This document shows positions 24,153 to 32,894 of a stretch of 64,000 nucleotides of DNA, piece by piece. The position numbers and the translations under genes are program-made. The stretch's first letter is position 1; the number at the start of each line of letters is the position of its first letter. The notes below the pieces were generated by a model. That model searched no databases, was not told where the DNA came from, and saw only the letters and a list, made by a program, of their open reading frames with translations. The stretch covers positions 248,001 through 312,000 of the forward strand of contig NZ_PYFW01000004.1 of assembly GCF_003020125.1 (NCBI RefSeq). Reading direction: 5' to 3'. Origin of the DNA: Bradyrhizobium sp. MOS003. Its GTDB lineage: Bacteria; Pseudomonadota; Alphaproteobacteria; Rhizobiales; Xanthobacteraceae.

Positions 24153-26042
24153 TCAAAGAAATCCGATCGAGATCCAGGGGAAGATTGCGACGATGATCAA
24201 TCCCACCAGCAGCGCCAGAAGATAGCCCCAGATCGGGCGGATGCCCTCGGCCGGATCGACGCGTCCGATGGCGCAGGCCGCATAATAGCCGACGCCGAAC
24301 GGCGGGGCGAATAGCCCAATACCCATGGCGAGAATGATCACCATGGCGTAGTGCACCTCGTGCACGCCGACGGCCCGGGCGATCGGAAACAGCAGCGGCC
24401 CGAACAGCACGATCGCCGGGATGCCCTCCAGCACGCTGCCGAGGACGGTGAAGGCCAGGATCGACACCGCGATGAAGGTCGCCGCTCCCCCCGGCAATCC
24501 GGTCATGGCCGCGGCCAGCGAGCGCGAGAAGCCGGATTGGGTCAGGCCCCAGGCCATACCGGTCGCCGTGCCGATGATCAGCAGGATGGCGCCGGACAGC
24601 GCCGCGGTCTCGACCAGCATCGGAAACAGCCGCGACCAGTCGAAGCGACGGTAGACGAGGAGGCCGACCAGGGCGCCATAGACGATGCCGATGGTGGAGA
24701 CCTCGGTCGCCGTCGCGATGCCCTCGACCACGGCGTAGCGGATCACGAAGGGCAGCGCGAGCGCGGGTAGGGCGATGACGAAGGTCTTGCCGATCTGGCC
24801 GCCCGTGGCGCGGCGGACGTGGCTCATGTCCTCGTGGCGGTAGCGCCACCACACCAGCATGCAGAGCGTGATCGCGAGCACGACGCCGGGCAGGAGGCCG
24901 CCGGTGAACAGGGCGGCGATCGAGACGCCGGTGACCGAGCCGATCGTGATCAGCACGAGGCTCGGCGGAATGGTTTCGGTCTGGGCTCCGGTCGCTGCCA
25001 GAAGCGCGACGAGATCGCCGGGCTTGGCGCCGCGCTGTTTCATCTCCGGAAACAGCACGGGCGCGACGGCTGCCATGTCGGCGGCCTTGGCGCCTGATAT
25101 GCCCGAGACCAGGTACATGGCGCCGACCAGCACGTAATGCAGGCCGCCGCGGACATGGCCGAGCAGGCTCGCGAGAAACGCCACCATGGCCCGCGCCATG
25201 CCGGTCATCTCGATCAAGAGGCCCAGGAACACGAACAGCGGCACCGAGAGCAGGATGAGGTGGCTCATGCCCTCGTCCATCCGACCGACCAGCACCATCA
25301 CGGGCGTCCGCGTCGTCAGCGCGAGATAGCCGAAGATCGCAAGGCCAAAGCCGAACGCAATGGGAACCCCGGCGAAGACGCAGAAGCCGGCGACGCCGAC
25401 GAAGAAGATGACGAGGTTGAGATTGCCGAGCGGCCGTAGCAACGGCTCCGCCAGCCAGAACAGGCCGATGATGACGGCAACCGTGACGACGGCCGCCGAC
25501 ACCGTCCGCCAATCCGCCGCGCGCAGCAGCCGCAGCAAGGCAAAGGCGGCCATCAGGCCAATGCCAACCGGCAGCGCGGCGGCGCGCCACATGTTCGAGA
25601 TCTGCAGCGCCGGCGTGGTGATGTAGCTTTCTTCATAGGCGTAGTCGCAGGCCGGCCAGACGATCAGGACCAGGAATGCCAGCGCCGCAGTGGTCGCGAC
25701 CAGATCGAGATAGGCCCGCATGGACGGCCTCGCGCTGGCGACGATCGCGGTCATACGCATGTGCTCGGAGCGGCGGAACGCAACCGCGGCGCCCAGCATC
25801 GCGAGCCACAGGAACAGGATCGAGGCGAGCTCGTCCGACCAGATCAGCGGCCGGTGCAGGCCGTAGCGCGCGACCACGCCGGCAAACAGGATCACGATCT
25901 CGGCGATGACCAGAATCGCCGCCGGGATTTCGACGGCGAGACCGAGCGCGCGCTCGAGCGAAGCCAGCACGGAAGGTCGGCGAGGGGACTGAAACGCCAC
26001 CTCGCCCACCACTGCGGTCACCTCGACCTCGACATGAGCCAT
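24153..26042 (-). CDS. TRAP transporter fused DctQM permease
   Basis: 629 residues. The N-terminal 180 residues form a DctQ-like domain with four helices (VEIPAAILVIAEIVILFAG and the WSDELASILFLWLAMLGAAV motif with FRRSEHMRM). The remaining part is DctM, with GNLNLVIFFVGVAGFCVFAG, SGISGAKAADMAAVAPVLFP, TGAQTETIPPSLVLITIGS and FAPPFGVGYYAACAIG. Fusions of this type occur in many TRAP systems. Together with the DctP protein encoded 15 bp upstream it imports an organic acid. The 22-bp gap to the ligase gene indicates one operon. Confidence 0.93.
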   Translation of the reverse strand: MAHVEVEVTAVVGEVAFQSPRRPSVLASLERALGLAVEIPAAILVIAEIVILFAGVVARYGLHRPLIWSDELASILFLWLAMLGAAVAFRRSEHMRMTAIVASARPSMRAYLDLVATTAALAFLVLIVWPACDYAYEESYITTPALQISNMWRAAALPVGIGLMAAFALLRLLRAADWRTVSAAVVTVAVIIGLFWLAEPLLRPLGNLNLVIFFVGVAGFCVFAGVPIAFGFGLAIFGYLALTTRTPVMVLVGRMDEGMSHLILLSVPLFVFLGLLIEMTGMARAMVAFLASLLGHVRGGLHYVLVGAMYLVSGISGAKAADMAAVAPVLFPEMKQRGAKPGDLVALLAATGAQTETIPPSLVLITIGSVTGVSIAALFTGGLLPGVVLAITLCMLVWWRYRHEDMSHVRRATGGQIGKTFVIALPALALPFVIRYAVVEGIATATEVSTIGIVYGALVGLLVYRRFDWSRLFPMLVETAALSGAILLIIGTATGMAWGLTQSGFSRSLAAAMTGLPGGAATFIAVSILAFTVLGSVLEGIPAIVLFGPLLFPIARAVGVHEVHYAMVIILAMGIGLFAPPFGVGYYAACAIGRVDPAEGIRPIWGYLLALLVGLIIVAIFPWISIGFL

Positions 26043-26057
26043 GATGGCCCCAACGGG

Positions 26058-27089
26058 TTACGACAGCTTGCCGACCGCCTTTTCCAGCAGGTCCCAGGCC
26101 TGGTCGCCATACTTGCCCTTCCACTCGGCATAGAAGCCGGCGGTCCGCAGCTTGTCGCGGAACGGCGCCACCGTGGGCTGATTGAAGGTCAGGCCCTTGG
26201 TCGCGAGCTCCTGCTGCAGACTGGCATTGAGCTTGGCGGTATCCTCACGCTCCTTGACGGCGGCGGCATTGATGTTCTTCGCGACGATCGTGCGCACGTC
26301 CTGCGGCAGCTTTTCCCAAGCGCGGCGGCTGGCCAGGAACCAGAAGCCGTCCCACATGTGGTTGGTCAGCGAGCAGTACTTTTGCACCTCGTAGAGCTTG
26401 GCAGTCGAGATGATCGCCAGCGGATTCTCCTGGCCCTCGACGATCTTGGTCTGCAGCGCCGAATAGACCTCGCTGAAATTGATCGAGGCGGGCGCCGCGT
26501 CGAACGCCTTGAACATCGAGGTCCACAGCGGTGAGACCGGCACGCGGATCTTGAAGCCCTTGAGGTCGTCCGGACCGGTGATCGGCTTGCTCGACGAAGT
26601 GGTCTGGCGGAAGCCGTTGTCCCAGATCTTGTCCATGACCTCTAGGCCGGCCTTCTTGATCTCGCCGCGGACATGGGCACCGAGGTCGCCGTCCATGGCC
26701 TTCCAGACCGTGTCATAGTCCGGGAACGCGAAGCCGATGCCGTTGATGGACGCCGCCGGCACCAAGGTCGACAGGATCAGGCCGGACAGAGTGAAGAACT
26801 CGACGCCGCCCGAGCGGATCTGGCTCAGCATGTCGGTGTCGGACCCGAGCTGGTTGTTCGGGAAGATCTGGAGGTCGAACTTGCCGTTGGTCTCGCTCTT
26901 GATCGCCGCCGCCATCTCCTTGGCACGGACGTTCATGGGATGGGTATCAGGCAGGTTATTGGCGTATTTGTAAGTGAACTCGGCGCTCTGGGCACGGGCC
27001 ACATGGGGCGCACCGATGCCGCCCAGGACCGCGGTTGCGGCGGAGGCCTTGAGAAGCGAGCGTCGGGAAAAGCGCGTTGAAAAGACCAT
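26058..27089 (-). CDS. TRAP transporter substrate-binding protein, Tat-exported
   Basis: 343 residues from the ATG at 27089, with GAGGAA 8 bases upstream; the frame is open further upstream without a sensible start. The N-terminus MVFSTRFSRRSLLKASAATA carries a twin-arginine motif (SRRSLLK) and a cleavage site at ARA|QS. This differs from the Sec signal of the first DctP. DctP family features include YANNLPDTHPMNVRAKEMA, LPxxQLGSDTDMLSQIRSG-type sequence, and LKGFKIRVPVSP with the likely carboxylate-binding Arg. First gene of dctP-dctQM-acyl-CoA ligase. Confidence 0.92.
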   Translation of the reverse strand: MVFSTRFSRRSLLKASAATAVLGGIGAPHVARAQSAEFTYKYANNLPDTHPMNVRAKEMAAAIKSETNGKFDLQIFPNNQLGSDTDMLSQIRSGGVEFFTLSGLILSTLVPAASINGIGFAFPDYDTVWKAMDGDLGAHVRGEIKKAGLEVMDKIWDNGFRQTTSSSKPITGPDDLKGFKIRVPVSPLWTSMFKAFDAAPASINFSEVYSALQTKIVEGQENPLAIISTAKLYEVQKYCSLTNHMWDGFWFLASRRAWEKLPQDVRTIVAKNINAAAVKEREDTAKLNASLQQELATKGLTFNQPTVAPFRDKLRTAGFYAEWKGKYGDQAWDLLEKAVGKLS

Positions 27090-27239
27090 TGGTCTGCTTC
27101 CTCGGAAGTTTGTTGTTGTTCTGAGTCGCAAACCTATACGGACGGAAGCCCTGAAGGTCATCTGCGATCTCGCGAGGTCTCGCTTATTGCAGCCGGACAA
27201 GGTCACGGCAATATCGGCTTTCGGCGAGATGGACCGGCT

Positions 27240-27273
27240 GCAAAATTTGAAAAACAACCCCATGCACAGTAGC
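27240..27273 (-). repeat. inverted copy of the GCTACTGTGCATGGGGTTGT repeat
   Basis: Reads on the minus strand as GCTACTGTGCATGGGGTTGT, then TTTTCAAATTTTGC. The plus-strand copy at 8098-8132 differs only in the short segment between the T-run and the final TTTTGC. Two copies 19 kb apart in opposite orientation, both intergenic. Confidence 0.7.
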
Positions 27274-27366
27274 CGTCAAGCATCGGGGCGGAGTCGAGGC
27301 CCGGACTGAAATCACGCTTGGGCAAAGGTGCAGTGAGAGGTATTCCGCCTAAATAGCTGATCTTAT

Positions 27367-27392
27367 TGTATATAAATATATTCCATAATATA
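27367..27392. promoter_or_regulatory. AT-rich dyad, possible operator of the TRAP operon
   Basis: TATATT-CCAT-AATATA (27377-27392) is a perfect 6-bp dyad, preceded by TTGTATATAAA. GntR-family regulators that often govern TRAP operons bind TTGTATAC-like dyads, so this is a candidate operator. It lies about 280 bases upstream of the dctP start. Confidence 0.3.
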
Positions 27393-27546
27393 CCTTATGC
27401 GAATTACGGATTGAGCTATAGCCGCACGCGGCCCGTCAGTCAGATCTCACTTGAACTAGGCCCTATCGCCATTGTTGGCCACTGTGCCCGGCTGCGTGTC
27501 ATGCGGCTCTGGAATGCGGGCAGCTCTGATTGTTGCCGTAAGCGCG

Positions 27547-28422
27547 TCAGTTCGGCGCAAGCGATCTCAGCCAGGCCAGTCTCGAGATTGCGCGCTCGGC
27601 CAGGTGCTGCAGGCTTTCGAGATGGGCCGCGTCGCTCGACCGGTCGGCGCCGTCGAGGTAGCCGTCGACCAGGGCTTCGGCGATCTCCAGTGGATCCTTT
27701 TGTTCCATCGACGCTGGAAAGCTGCCGAGCCCGGCGGCGGCGGCGGCCATCTCGATTGTCTGCTGGCGCATGTCCCGTGTCCGGACAGCGGCCGGCCCGG
27801 TCAGGCGTTGTTCGATGTCGCCAAGTTGCGCAACCAGGCGAAGCTCGAGCCGTTTGGCATCGATCTGCGGCGGCCGGGGCGTCGAGGTGTCGGCGCTGCT
27901 TCGGTCGTGCTCGTGATGATAGGCACGGCGCCTCTCCTTCCGCAGCGTGGCGACGTGGCCGAGTTCTTCCTTGGCCATTGCCTCGGACGCCTTCTTGACA
28001 TCGGCGTCATCGGAATAGGCGGCGAGATAGGACCAGAACGCAAAGGCGCGCTCCTCATTACGGACCGCCATTGCAAGTGCGCGGTAAGGCGTCATCAGAC
28101 GCGACGTTCTCACCTGGGCGGCAGCTTCGGGATCAAGCGTCTCCGGCGCCTCCCAGCGCACCAAGGCCGAATCCGGGTTCTTGCCGCGCCGCGATTGCGA
28201 CCATCGCGTGACGCTGTCGACATGCTCGCGCTCGGCGGCCGCGAGCTTCGCGAACACGTCTGCAAGATCATCCTTGCCCTGCCCGCGCATCTCCTCGGCA
28301 AGAGCATCATACCTTTTGGCCGCCTCCTGCTCCATTGCATGCGCTAGCGCAAAGAGCTCGTCGAGAGACTTCAATACACCCGCGGGCTCAGCACTGAGTA
28401 ATGAAGTGCGTAGGAATGGCAT
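27547..28422 (-). CDS. ferritin-like (rubrerythrin-type) diiron protein
   Basis: 291 residues, ATG at 28422 with GGAG at 8 bases. The N-terminal half carries two helix pairs with diiron ligand patterns: HAMEQEAAKRYDALAEEM, then KLAAAEREHVDSV (ExxH), then RNEERAFAFWSYLAAYSDD and MAKEELGHVATLRKERR (ExxH). This matches the four-helix bundle of rubrerythrin/ferritin-like proteins. No rubredoxin Cys motif follows, and the C-terminal 130 residues look like a divergent helical repeat. Such proteins handle iron or peroxide. It is transcribed divergently from nosR; a direct link to N2O respiration is not established. Confidence 0.75.
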   Translation of the reverse strand: MPFLRTSLLSAEPAGVLKSLDELFALAHAMEQEAAKRYDALAEEMRGQGKDDLADVFAKLAAAEREHVDSVTRWSQSRRGKNPDSALVRWEAPETLDPEAAAQVRTSRLMTPYRALAMAVRNEERAFAFWSYLAAYSDDADVKKASEAMAKEELGHVATLRKERRRAYHHEHDRSSADTSTPRPPQIDAKRLELRLVAQLGDIEQRLTGPAAVRTRDMRQQTIEMAAAAAGLGSFPASMEQKDPLEIAEALVDGYLDGADRSSDAAHLESLQHLAERAISRLAWLRSLAPN

Positions 28423-28601
28423 GCCAAGGGCTCCAGATGCAGAATTCTGTTTCAGTTACGTGCGGCTATAAATCTCACCAGCGGGGTTGACAGATTCAGT
28501 GGCACGCGATGAGTGTTGCACGTCAGCGGCGACAAATCATCGACGAAGAGTCTCAAAGCACGCGCGACCCGGTCGGTCGCGCAGATCGCATTTGAATCGA
28601 T

Positions 28602-30902
28602 ATGTTGAAGCGCCCTAATGACACGACCGCCTTCGCAAGGCGTGCAGCGCTAGCGCTCGCAGGCTTGCTGCTGATGTGTGTGACATATATTTCGCCCGCA
28701 TGCGCGGCCGGTGATTTACCGACATACCTGCCGAAGATCGCGCCCACCGACTTTTTTCCGGAAGCCGATCGGTTCGGCCCGCCACAAGGCGATCCGCCCA
28801 TCGTGCCGGTATACCGCGGCGACCAGCTTCAGGGCTTTGTCTTCCTCAACTCCGATTTCGCCAATTCCGTCGGCTACTCGGGTAAACCAATTCACCTGGT
28901 GGCCGGCATCGACCCGAAAGGCGTCATCACGGGCATCAAGCTCGTCGATCATAAGGAGCCGATCGTGCTGGTCGGCATTCCGGAAGCGCGCATCGTCGCG
29001 GCCGTGAACTCGTTGATCGGCAAGGACATGAAGCCGGTCGCGAGCGGTGCCGAGAAGCAGCCGCAGGTCGACATCGTGAGCGGCGCAACCGTCACCGTGC
29101 TGGTGATGGGCGACAGTATCGTCCGCGCGGCGTCCAAGCTAATTCGAAGCGGTCGCGTCGGTGGCGGCGACGGCGCGGCGGCTTCGGCAGCACTGCCCCC
29201 AATCATCAAGACACTCGATCTCGAACACAGCGAAGTCCGCGACTGGGAAAGCCTCGTCGGCGACGGCTCGATACGCCGGCTTCATCTCGGTATCGGCGAT
29301 GTCAACGACGCCTTTGCGAAGTCCGGCAGCGCGGCGGCGGCGCAGTATCCCGAACCGGGTGAGGCCAGCGACACCTTCATCGACCTCTACGTGGCGCTCG
29401 TGAGCGCGCCCACGATCGGCCGCAGCCTGCTCGGCGAGGACGGCTATCGACGGCTGAAGGACGCCCTGAAGCCCGGCCAGCAAGCGGTCGTCGTCGCCGG
29501 CAACGGCCCCTACTCCTTCAAGGGATCGGCCTATGTGCGCGGCGGCATCTTCGATCGCATCGAGATCCTGCAGGACGGCAACAGCACGCGATTCCGCGAC
29601 CGCAATCATACCCGCCTTGGCGCACTGGAGGCGGTCGGTGCGCCCGAGTTCAGGGAGATCGGCCTGTTCGTCACCCCGCCCGAATTTGCCCTCGATCCGA
29701 CGCAGCCATGGCAGGTTCAGCTGCTGGTGCAGCGGAGTCTCGGCGGCCGCGACAAGGCGTTTCTGACCTTCGACATCAGCTATACACTGCCCGACGGCTA
29801 CATACGCCGCGAGCAGCGTACGGTCACGGTGCCCGAGAGCGCGGCGCCTCCGGCTTCGCAGGCCCAAGCTGCAGCCAAGCCGCCCGCGGAAGCGGAAGCG
29901 GACGAGCCGCTTTGGGTGCGGATCTGGCGGTCTAGCACGGTCTCGATCGGCTTCACCGCGTTCATGCTGGCCACCCTCACCGGCATCTTCTTCTTCCAGA
30001 ACCTGCTCGTGCGCCGCCCGGTGTTCTACACCTGGGTGCGGCGAGGATACCTCGCCCTCGTTCTGGTCTGGCTCGGCTGGTACGCCAACGCACAGCTCTC
30101 CGTCGTCAACGTCGTCACCTTCATCAATGCGCTGCTAACGGGCTTCAGGTGGGAATTCTTCCTCGCAGCTCCGCTGATCTTCATCCTGTGGGCGGCGACG
30201 GCCGGCGGGCTTCTGTTCTGGGGCCGCGGCCCGTTCTGCGGCTGGCTATGTCCCTTCGGCGCGCTTCAGGAGCTCACCAACACGGCCGCAAAATGGCTGA
30301 AGGTGCCGCAGATCACGGTGCCATGGGGGCTGCACGAACGGCTATGGCCGATCAAGTACATCATCTTCCTCGGTCTGTTCGGCCTGTCGCTCTATTCGGT
30401 CGATATGGCCGAGCGGTTCGCCGAGGTCGAGCCGTTCAAGACGGCAATCATCCTGAAGTTTTCCCGGAGCTGGCCGTTCGTCACCTACGCAGTCGCCCTG
30501 CTCGTCATCGGCCTCTTCATCGAACGCTTCTTCTGCCGCTACCTCTGCCCGCTCGGCGCCGCGCTCGCGATCCCCGGTCGCATCAGGACGTTCGAATGGC
30601 TCCGGCGCTGGGAAGAATGCGGGTCACCTTGCCAACGCTGCGCAAAGGAATGTCCGGTGCAGTCGATCCACCCCGAGGGACACATCAACGTCAACGAGTG
30701 CATCTACTGCATGCATTGTCAGGAACTCTATTACGACGATCACCGCTGCCCGCACATGATCCAGGTGCGGCTGAAGCGCGAGAAGTTCGCGGCGATGTCC
30801 TCGCCCTCGATGCGTGCGAGCGGCAAGGGTCCCGCGACCGTCATCACCGCCGGCGGCAAGCCTGTCGCCGCGTCACCCGTCAAATCCCCACCACCAAACT
30901 GA
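28602..30902 (+). CDS. nosR: NosR, membrane flavoprotein/iron-sulfur protein for N2O reduction
   Basis: 766 residues. Signal peptide at residues 9-36 (cleavage near ACAA|GD), then a periplasmic FMN-binding domain with the flavinylation motif SGATVT at about 160. Several membrane helices follow from about residue 445 (VSIGFTAFMLATLTGIFF). Between them are the conserved GPFCGWLCPFGALQE and FFCRYLCPLGAALAIP. Two 4Fe-4S motifs close the protein: CGSPCQRCAKECP near 675 and CIYCMHCQELYY near 700. NosR passes electrons from the quinol pool toward NosZ and is needed for nos expression. First gene of nosRZDFYLX; no clear FixK/NnrR box is visible upstream. Confidence 0.97.
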   Translation: MLKRPNDTTAFARRAALALAGLLLMCVTYISPACAAGDLPTYLPKIAPTDFFPEADRFGPPQGDPPIVPVYRGDQLQGFVFLNSDFANSVGYSGKPIHLVAGIDPKGVITGIKLVDHKEPIVLVGIPEARIVAAVNSLIGKDMKPVASGAEKQPQVDIVSGATVTVLVMGDSIVRAASKLIRSGRVGGGDGAAASAALPPIIKTLDLEHSEVRDWESLVGDGSIRRLHLGIGDVNDAFAKSGSAAAAQYPEPGEASDTFIDLYVALVSAPTIGRSLLGEDGYRRLKDALKPGQQAVVVAGNGPYSFKGSAYVRGGIFDRIEILQDGNSTRFRDRNHTRLGALEAVGAPEFREIGLFVTPPEFALDPTQPWQVQLLVQRSLGGRDKAFLTFDISYTLPDGYIRREQRTVTVPESAAPPASQAQAAAKPPAEAEADEPLWVRIWRSSTVSIGFTAFMLATLTGIFFFQNLLVRRPVFYTWVRRGYLALVLVWLGWYANAQLSVVNVVTFINALLTGFRWEFFLAAPLIFILWAATAGGLLFWGRGPFCGWLCPFGALQELTNTAAKWLKVPQITVPWGLHERLWPIKYIIFLGLFGLSLYSVDMAERFAEVEPFKTAIILKFSRSWPFVTYAVALLVIGLFIERFFCRYLCPLGAALAIPGRIRTFEWLRRWEECGSPCQRCAKECPVQSIHPEGHINVNECIYCMHCQELYYDDHRCPHMIQVRLKREKFAAMSSPSMRASGKGPATVITAGGKPVAASPVKSPPPN

Positions 30903-30923
30903 ACCGAAGCCGAGGAGGCAATC

Positions 30924-32870
30924 ATGAGCGAGAACGAACAGGCCAAGGGCGTCAGCCGCCGAGCAGTGCTCGGAACGACGGCGGCGGCGGCGGGCGTGGG
31001 GCTTGCGGGCGGAGTGGCGCTGAAGGACGGCGGATTCGTCTCGTCTGCCGACGCGCAGACCAAGAACGCAGCTCCGAAAGCGCCGGCGGCGCGGCCGGCC
31101 GTGCAGAAGACCGAGGTCGCGCCGGGAGAGCTCGACGAATATTACGTGTTCTTCTCGAGCGGCCAGTCCGGCGAGATGCGGATCGTCGGCCTCCCCTCGA
31201 TGCGTGAATTGATGCGCGTTCCGGTGTTCAACCGCTGCAGCGCGACTGGCTGGGGCCAGACCAATGAAAGCCTCAAGGTCCTGACCGAGGGTCTGCAGCC
31301 CGCGACCCGCGAATTCCTGAAGAGCCGCGGCGGCACTTATCTTAACGGTGATCTCCACCACCCCCATATTTCGTTCACGGACGGCACCTATGACGGGCGT
31401 TACGCCTTCATGAACGACAAGGCCAACAGCCGCGTCGCGCGCGTGCGGCTCGACGTCATGAAATGCGACAAGATCGTCGAACTGCCGAACCAGCATACGG
31501 TCCATGGTCTGCGGGTGCAGAAATATCCGCGCACCGGGTATGTCTTCGCCAACGGCGAGGATGGCGTGCCCCTGCCCAATGACGGCAAGGTCCTCGACGA
31601 TCCCAAGCAGTATCGTTCGATGCTCAGCGCGATCGACGGCGACACCATGAAGGTGGCTTGGCAGGTGATCGTCAGCGGCAACCTCGACAATGTCGACGCG
31701 GACTACCAGGGCAAATATGCTTTCTCGACCTGCTACAACGGCGAGGAAGGCGTCACCCTGGCGGAGATGACCGCCAGCGAACAGGACTGGGTCGTCATCT
31801 TCAACCTCAAGCGGATCGAGGAGGCCGTAAAGAAGGGCGACTTCAAGGAAATGAACGGCGTGCCGGTTATCGACGGCCGCAAGGGATCGGCCTACACGCG
31901 CTACGTTCCGGTTTCGAACAATCCTCACGGTATGAACACGGCGCCGGACGGAATCCACATCGTGGCGGCCGGAAAGCTGTCGCCCACCGTGACCGTGATG
32001 GACGTGCGGCTGTTCGACCAATTGTTCGACGACAAGATCAAGCCGCGCGACGTCGTCGTCGCGGAGCCCGAACTTGGCCTTGGCCCGCTGCACACCGCCT
32101 ATGACGGCAAGGGAAACGCCTACACCACGCTGTTCCTCGACAGCCAGGTCTGCAAGTGGAACATCGACCTCGCCAAGCGGGCGTTCAAGGGTGAGAAGGT
32201 CAATCCCATCCTCCAGAAGCTCGACGTGCACTACCAGCCGGGTCACAACCATACCTCCATGGGCCAGACCAAGGAAGCGGACGGAAAGTGGCTCATCTCG
32301 CTGAACAAGTTCTCCAAGGATCGCTTCCTGAATGTCGGACCGCTCAAGCCCGAGAACGACCAGCTGATTGACATCTCAGGCGACCAGATGAAGCTGGTGC
32401 ATGACGGCCCGAGCTTCGCCGAGCCGCACGACGCGACCATCGTCCACCGCTCCAAGATCAATCCGATCTCGATCTGGGATCGCGCGGATCCGATGTTTGC
32501 CGATGCGGTCAAGCAGGCCAAGGCGGACGGCATCAATCTCGAAGGGGATTCGAAGGTCATTCGCGACGGCAACAAGGTGCGGGTCTACATGACGTCGACC
32601 GCGCCGGCGTTCGGCCTCGAACAGTTCCAGGTCAAGCAAGGCGATGAGGTGACCGTCTTCGTCACGAATATCGACGCAGTCGAGGATCTCACGCACGGCT
32701 TCTGCATCGTGAACTACGGCATACAGATGGAAGTGGCGCCGATGGCAACCGCATCCGTCTCGTTCACGGCCGACAAGCCGGGCGTCTACTGGTACTACTG
32801 CTCCTGGTTCTGCCACGCCATGCACATGGAGATGAAGGGCCGGATGTTTGTCGAGCCCAAATCGGTCTGA
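30924..32870 (+). CDS. nosZ: nitrous oxide reductase NosZ, clade I, Tat-exported
   Basis: 648 residues. The N-terminal VSRRAVLGTTAAAAG is a Tat signal, the hallmark of clade I NosZ. The beta-propeller domain supplies the CuZ histidines (for example GDLHHPHISFTDGTYDGRY, MNDKANSRVARVRLD, HGLRVQKYP). The C-terminal cupredoxin has the CuA motif CSWFCHAMHMEM at about residue 625 (CxxxC, H, M). It reduces N2O to N2 in the periplasm. Gene follows nosR after 21 bp. The organism should therefore be able to consume N2O, if the electron pathway is present. Confidence 0.98.
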   Translation: MSENEQAKGVSRRAVLGTTAAAAGVGLAGGVALKDGGFVSSADAQTKNAAPKAPAARPAVQKTEVAPGELDEYYVFFSSGQSGEMRIVGLPSMRELMRVPVFNRCSATGWGQTNESLKVLTEGLQPATREFLKSRGGTYLNGDLHHPHISFTDGTYDGRYAFMNDKANSRVARVRLDVMKCDKIVELPNQHTVHGLRVQKYPRTGYVFANGEDGVPLPNDGKVLDDPKQYRSMLSAIDGDTMKVAWQVIVSGNLDNVDADYQGKYAFSTCYNGEEGVTLAEMTASEQDWVVIFNLKRIEEAVKKGDFKEMNGVPVIDGRKGSAYTRYVPVSNNPHGMNTAPDGIHIVAAGKLSPTVTVMDVRLFDQLFDDKIKPRDVVVAEPELGLGPLHTAYDGKGNAYTTLFLDSQVCKWNIDLAKRAFKGEKVNPILQKLDVHYQPGHNHTSMGQTKEADGKWLISLNKFSKDRFLNVGPLKPENDQLIDISGDQMKLVHDGPSFAEPHDATIVHRSKINPISIWDRADPMFADAVKQAKADGINLEGDSKVIRDGNKVRVYMTSTAPAFGLEQFQVKQGDEVTVFVTNIDAVEDLTHGFCIVNYGIQMEVAPMATASVSFTADKPGVYWYYCSWFCHAMHMEMKGRMFVEPKSV

Positions 32871-32894
32871 AGTCGGTCTGATCGGAGCGACCTC

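Larger units (their letters stand above)
27090..27546. other. intergenic region with dispersed repeat and AT-rich dyad
   Basis: About 460 bases between the dctP promoter side and the ferritin-like gene. It holds the CCCCATGCACAGTAGC repeat at 27240-27273 and an unusually AT-rich patch at 27358-27400. No gene is supported. Confidence 0.6.

Noticed and set aside
22605..24314. 569-codon open frame antisense to the acyl-CoA ligase
   Set aside because: The minus-strand ligase has complete ANL motifs; the opposite frame has none.
28500..28519. Sigma54 promoter upstream of nosR (TGGCAC...TTGC)
   Set aside because: The two elements are separated by 10 bases rather than 5, so -24/-12 spacing is wrong.
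28423..28601. FixK/FNR box upstream of nosR
   Set aside because: TTGACAGATTCAGT is the closest sequence, but its second half does not match TCAA; no other candidate.
30873..32252. 459-codon open frame antisense to nosZ
   Set aside because: Shadow of nosZ; no recognisable domain.
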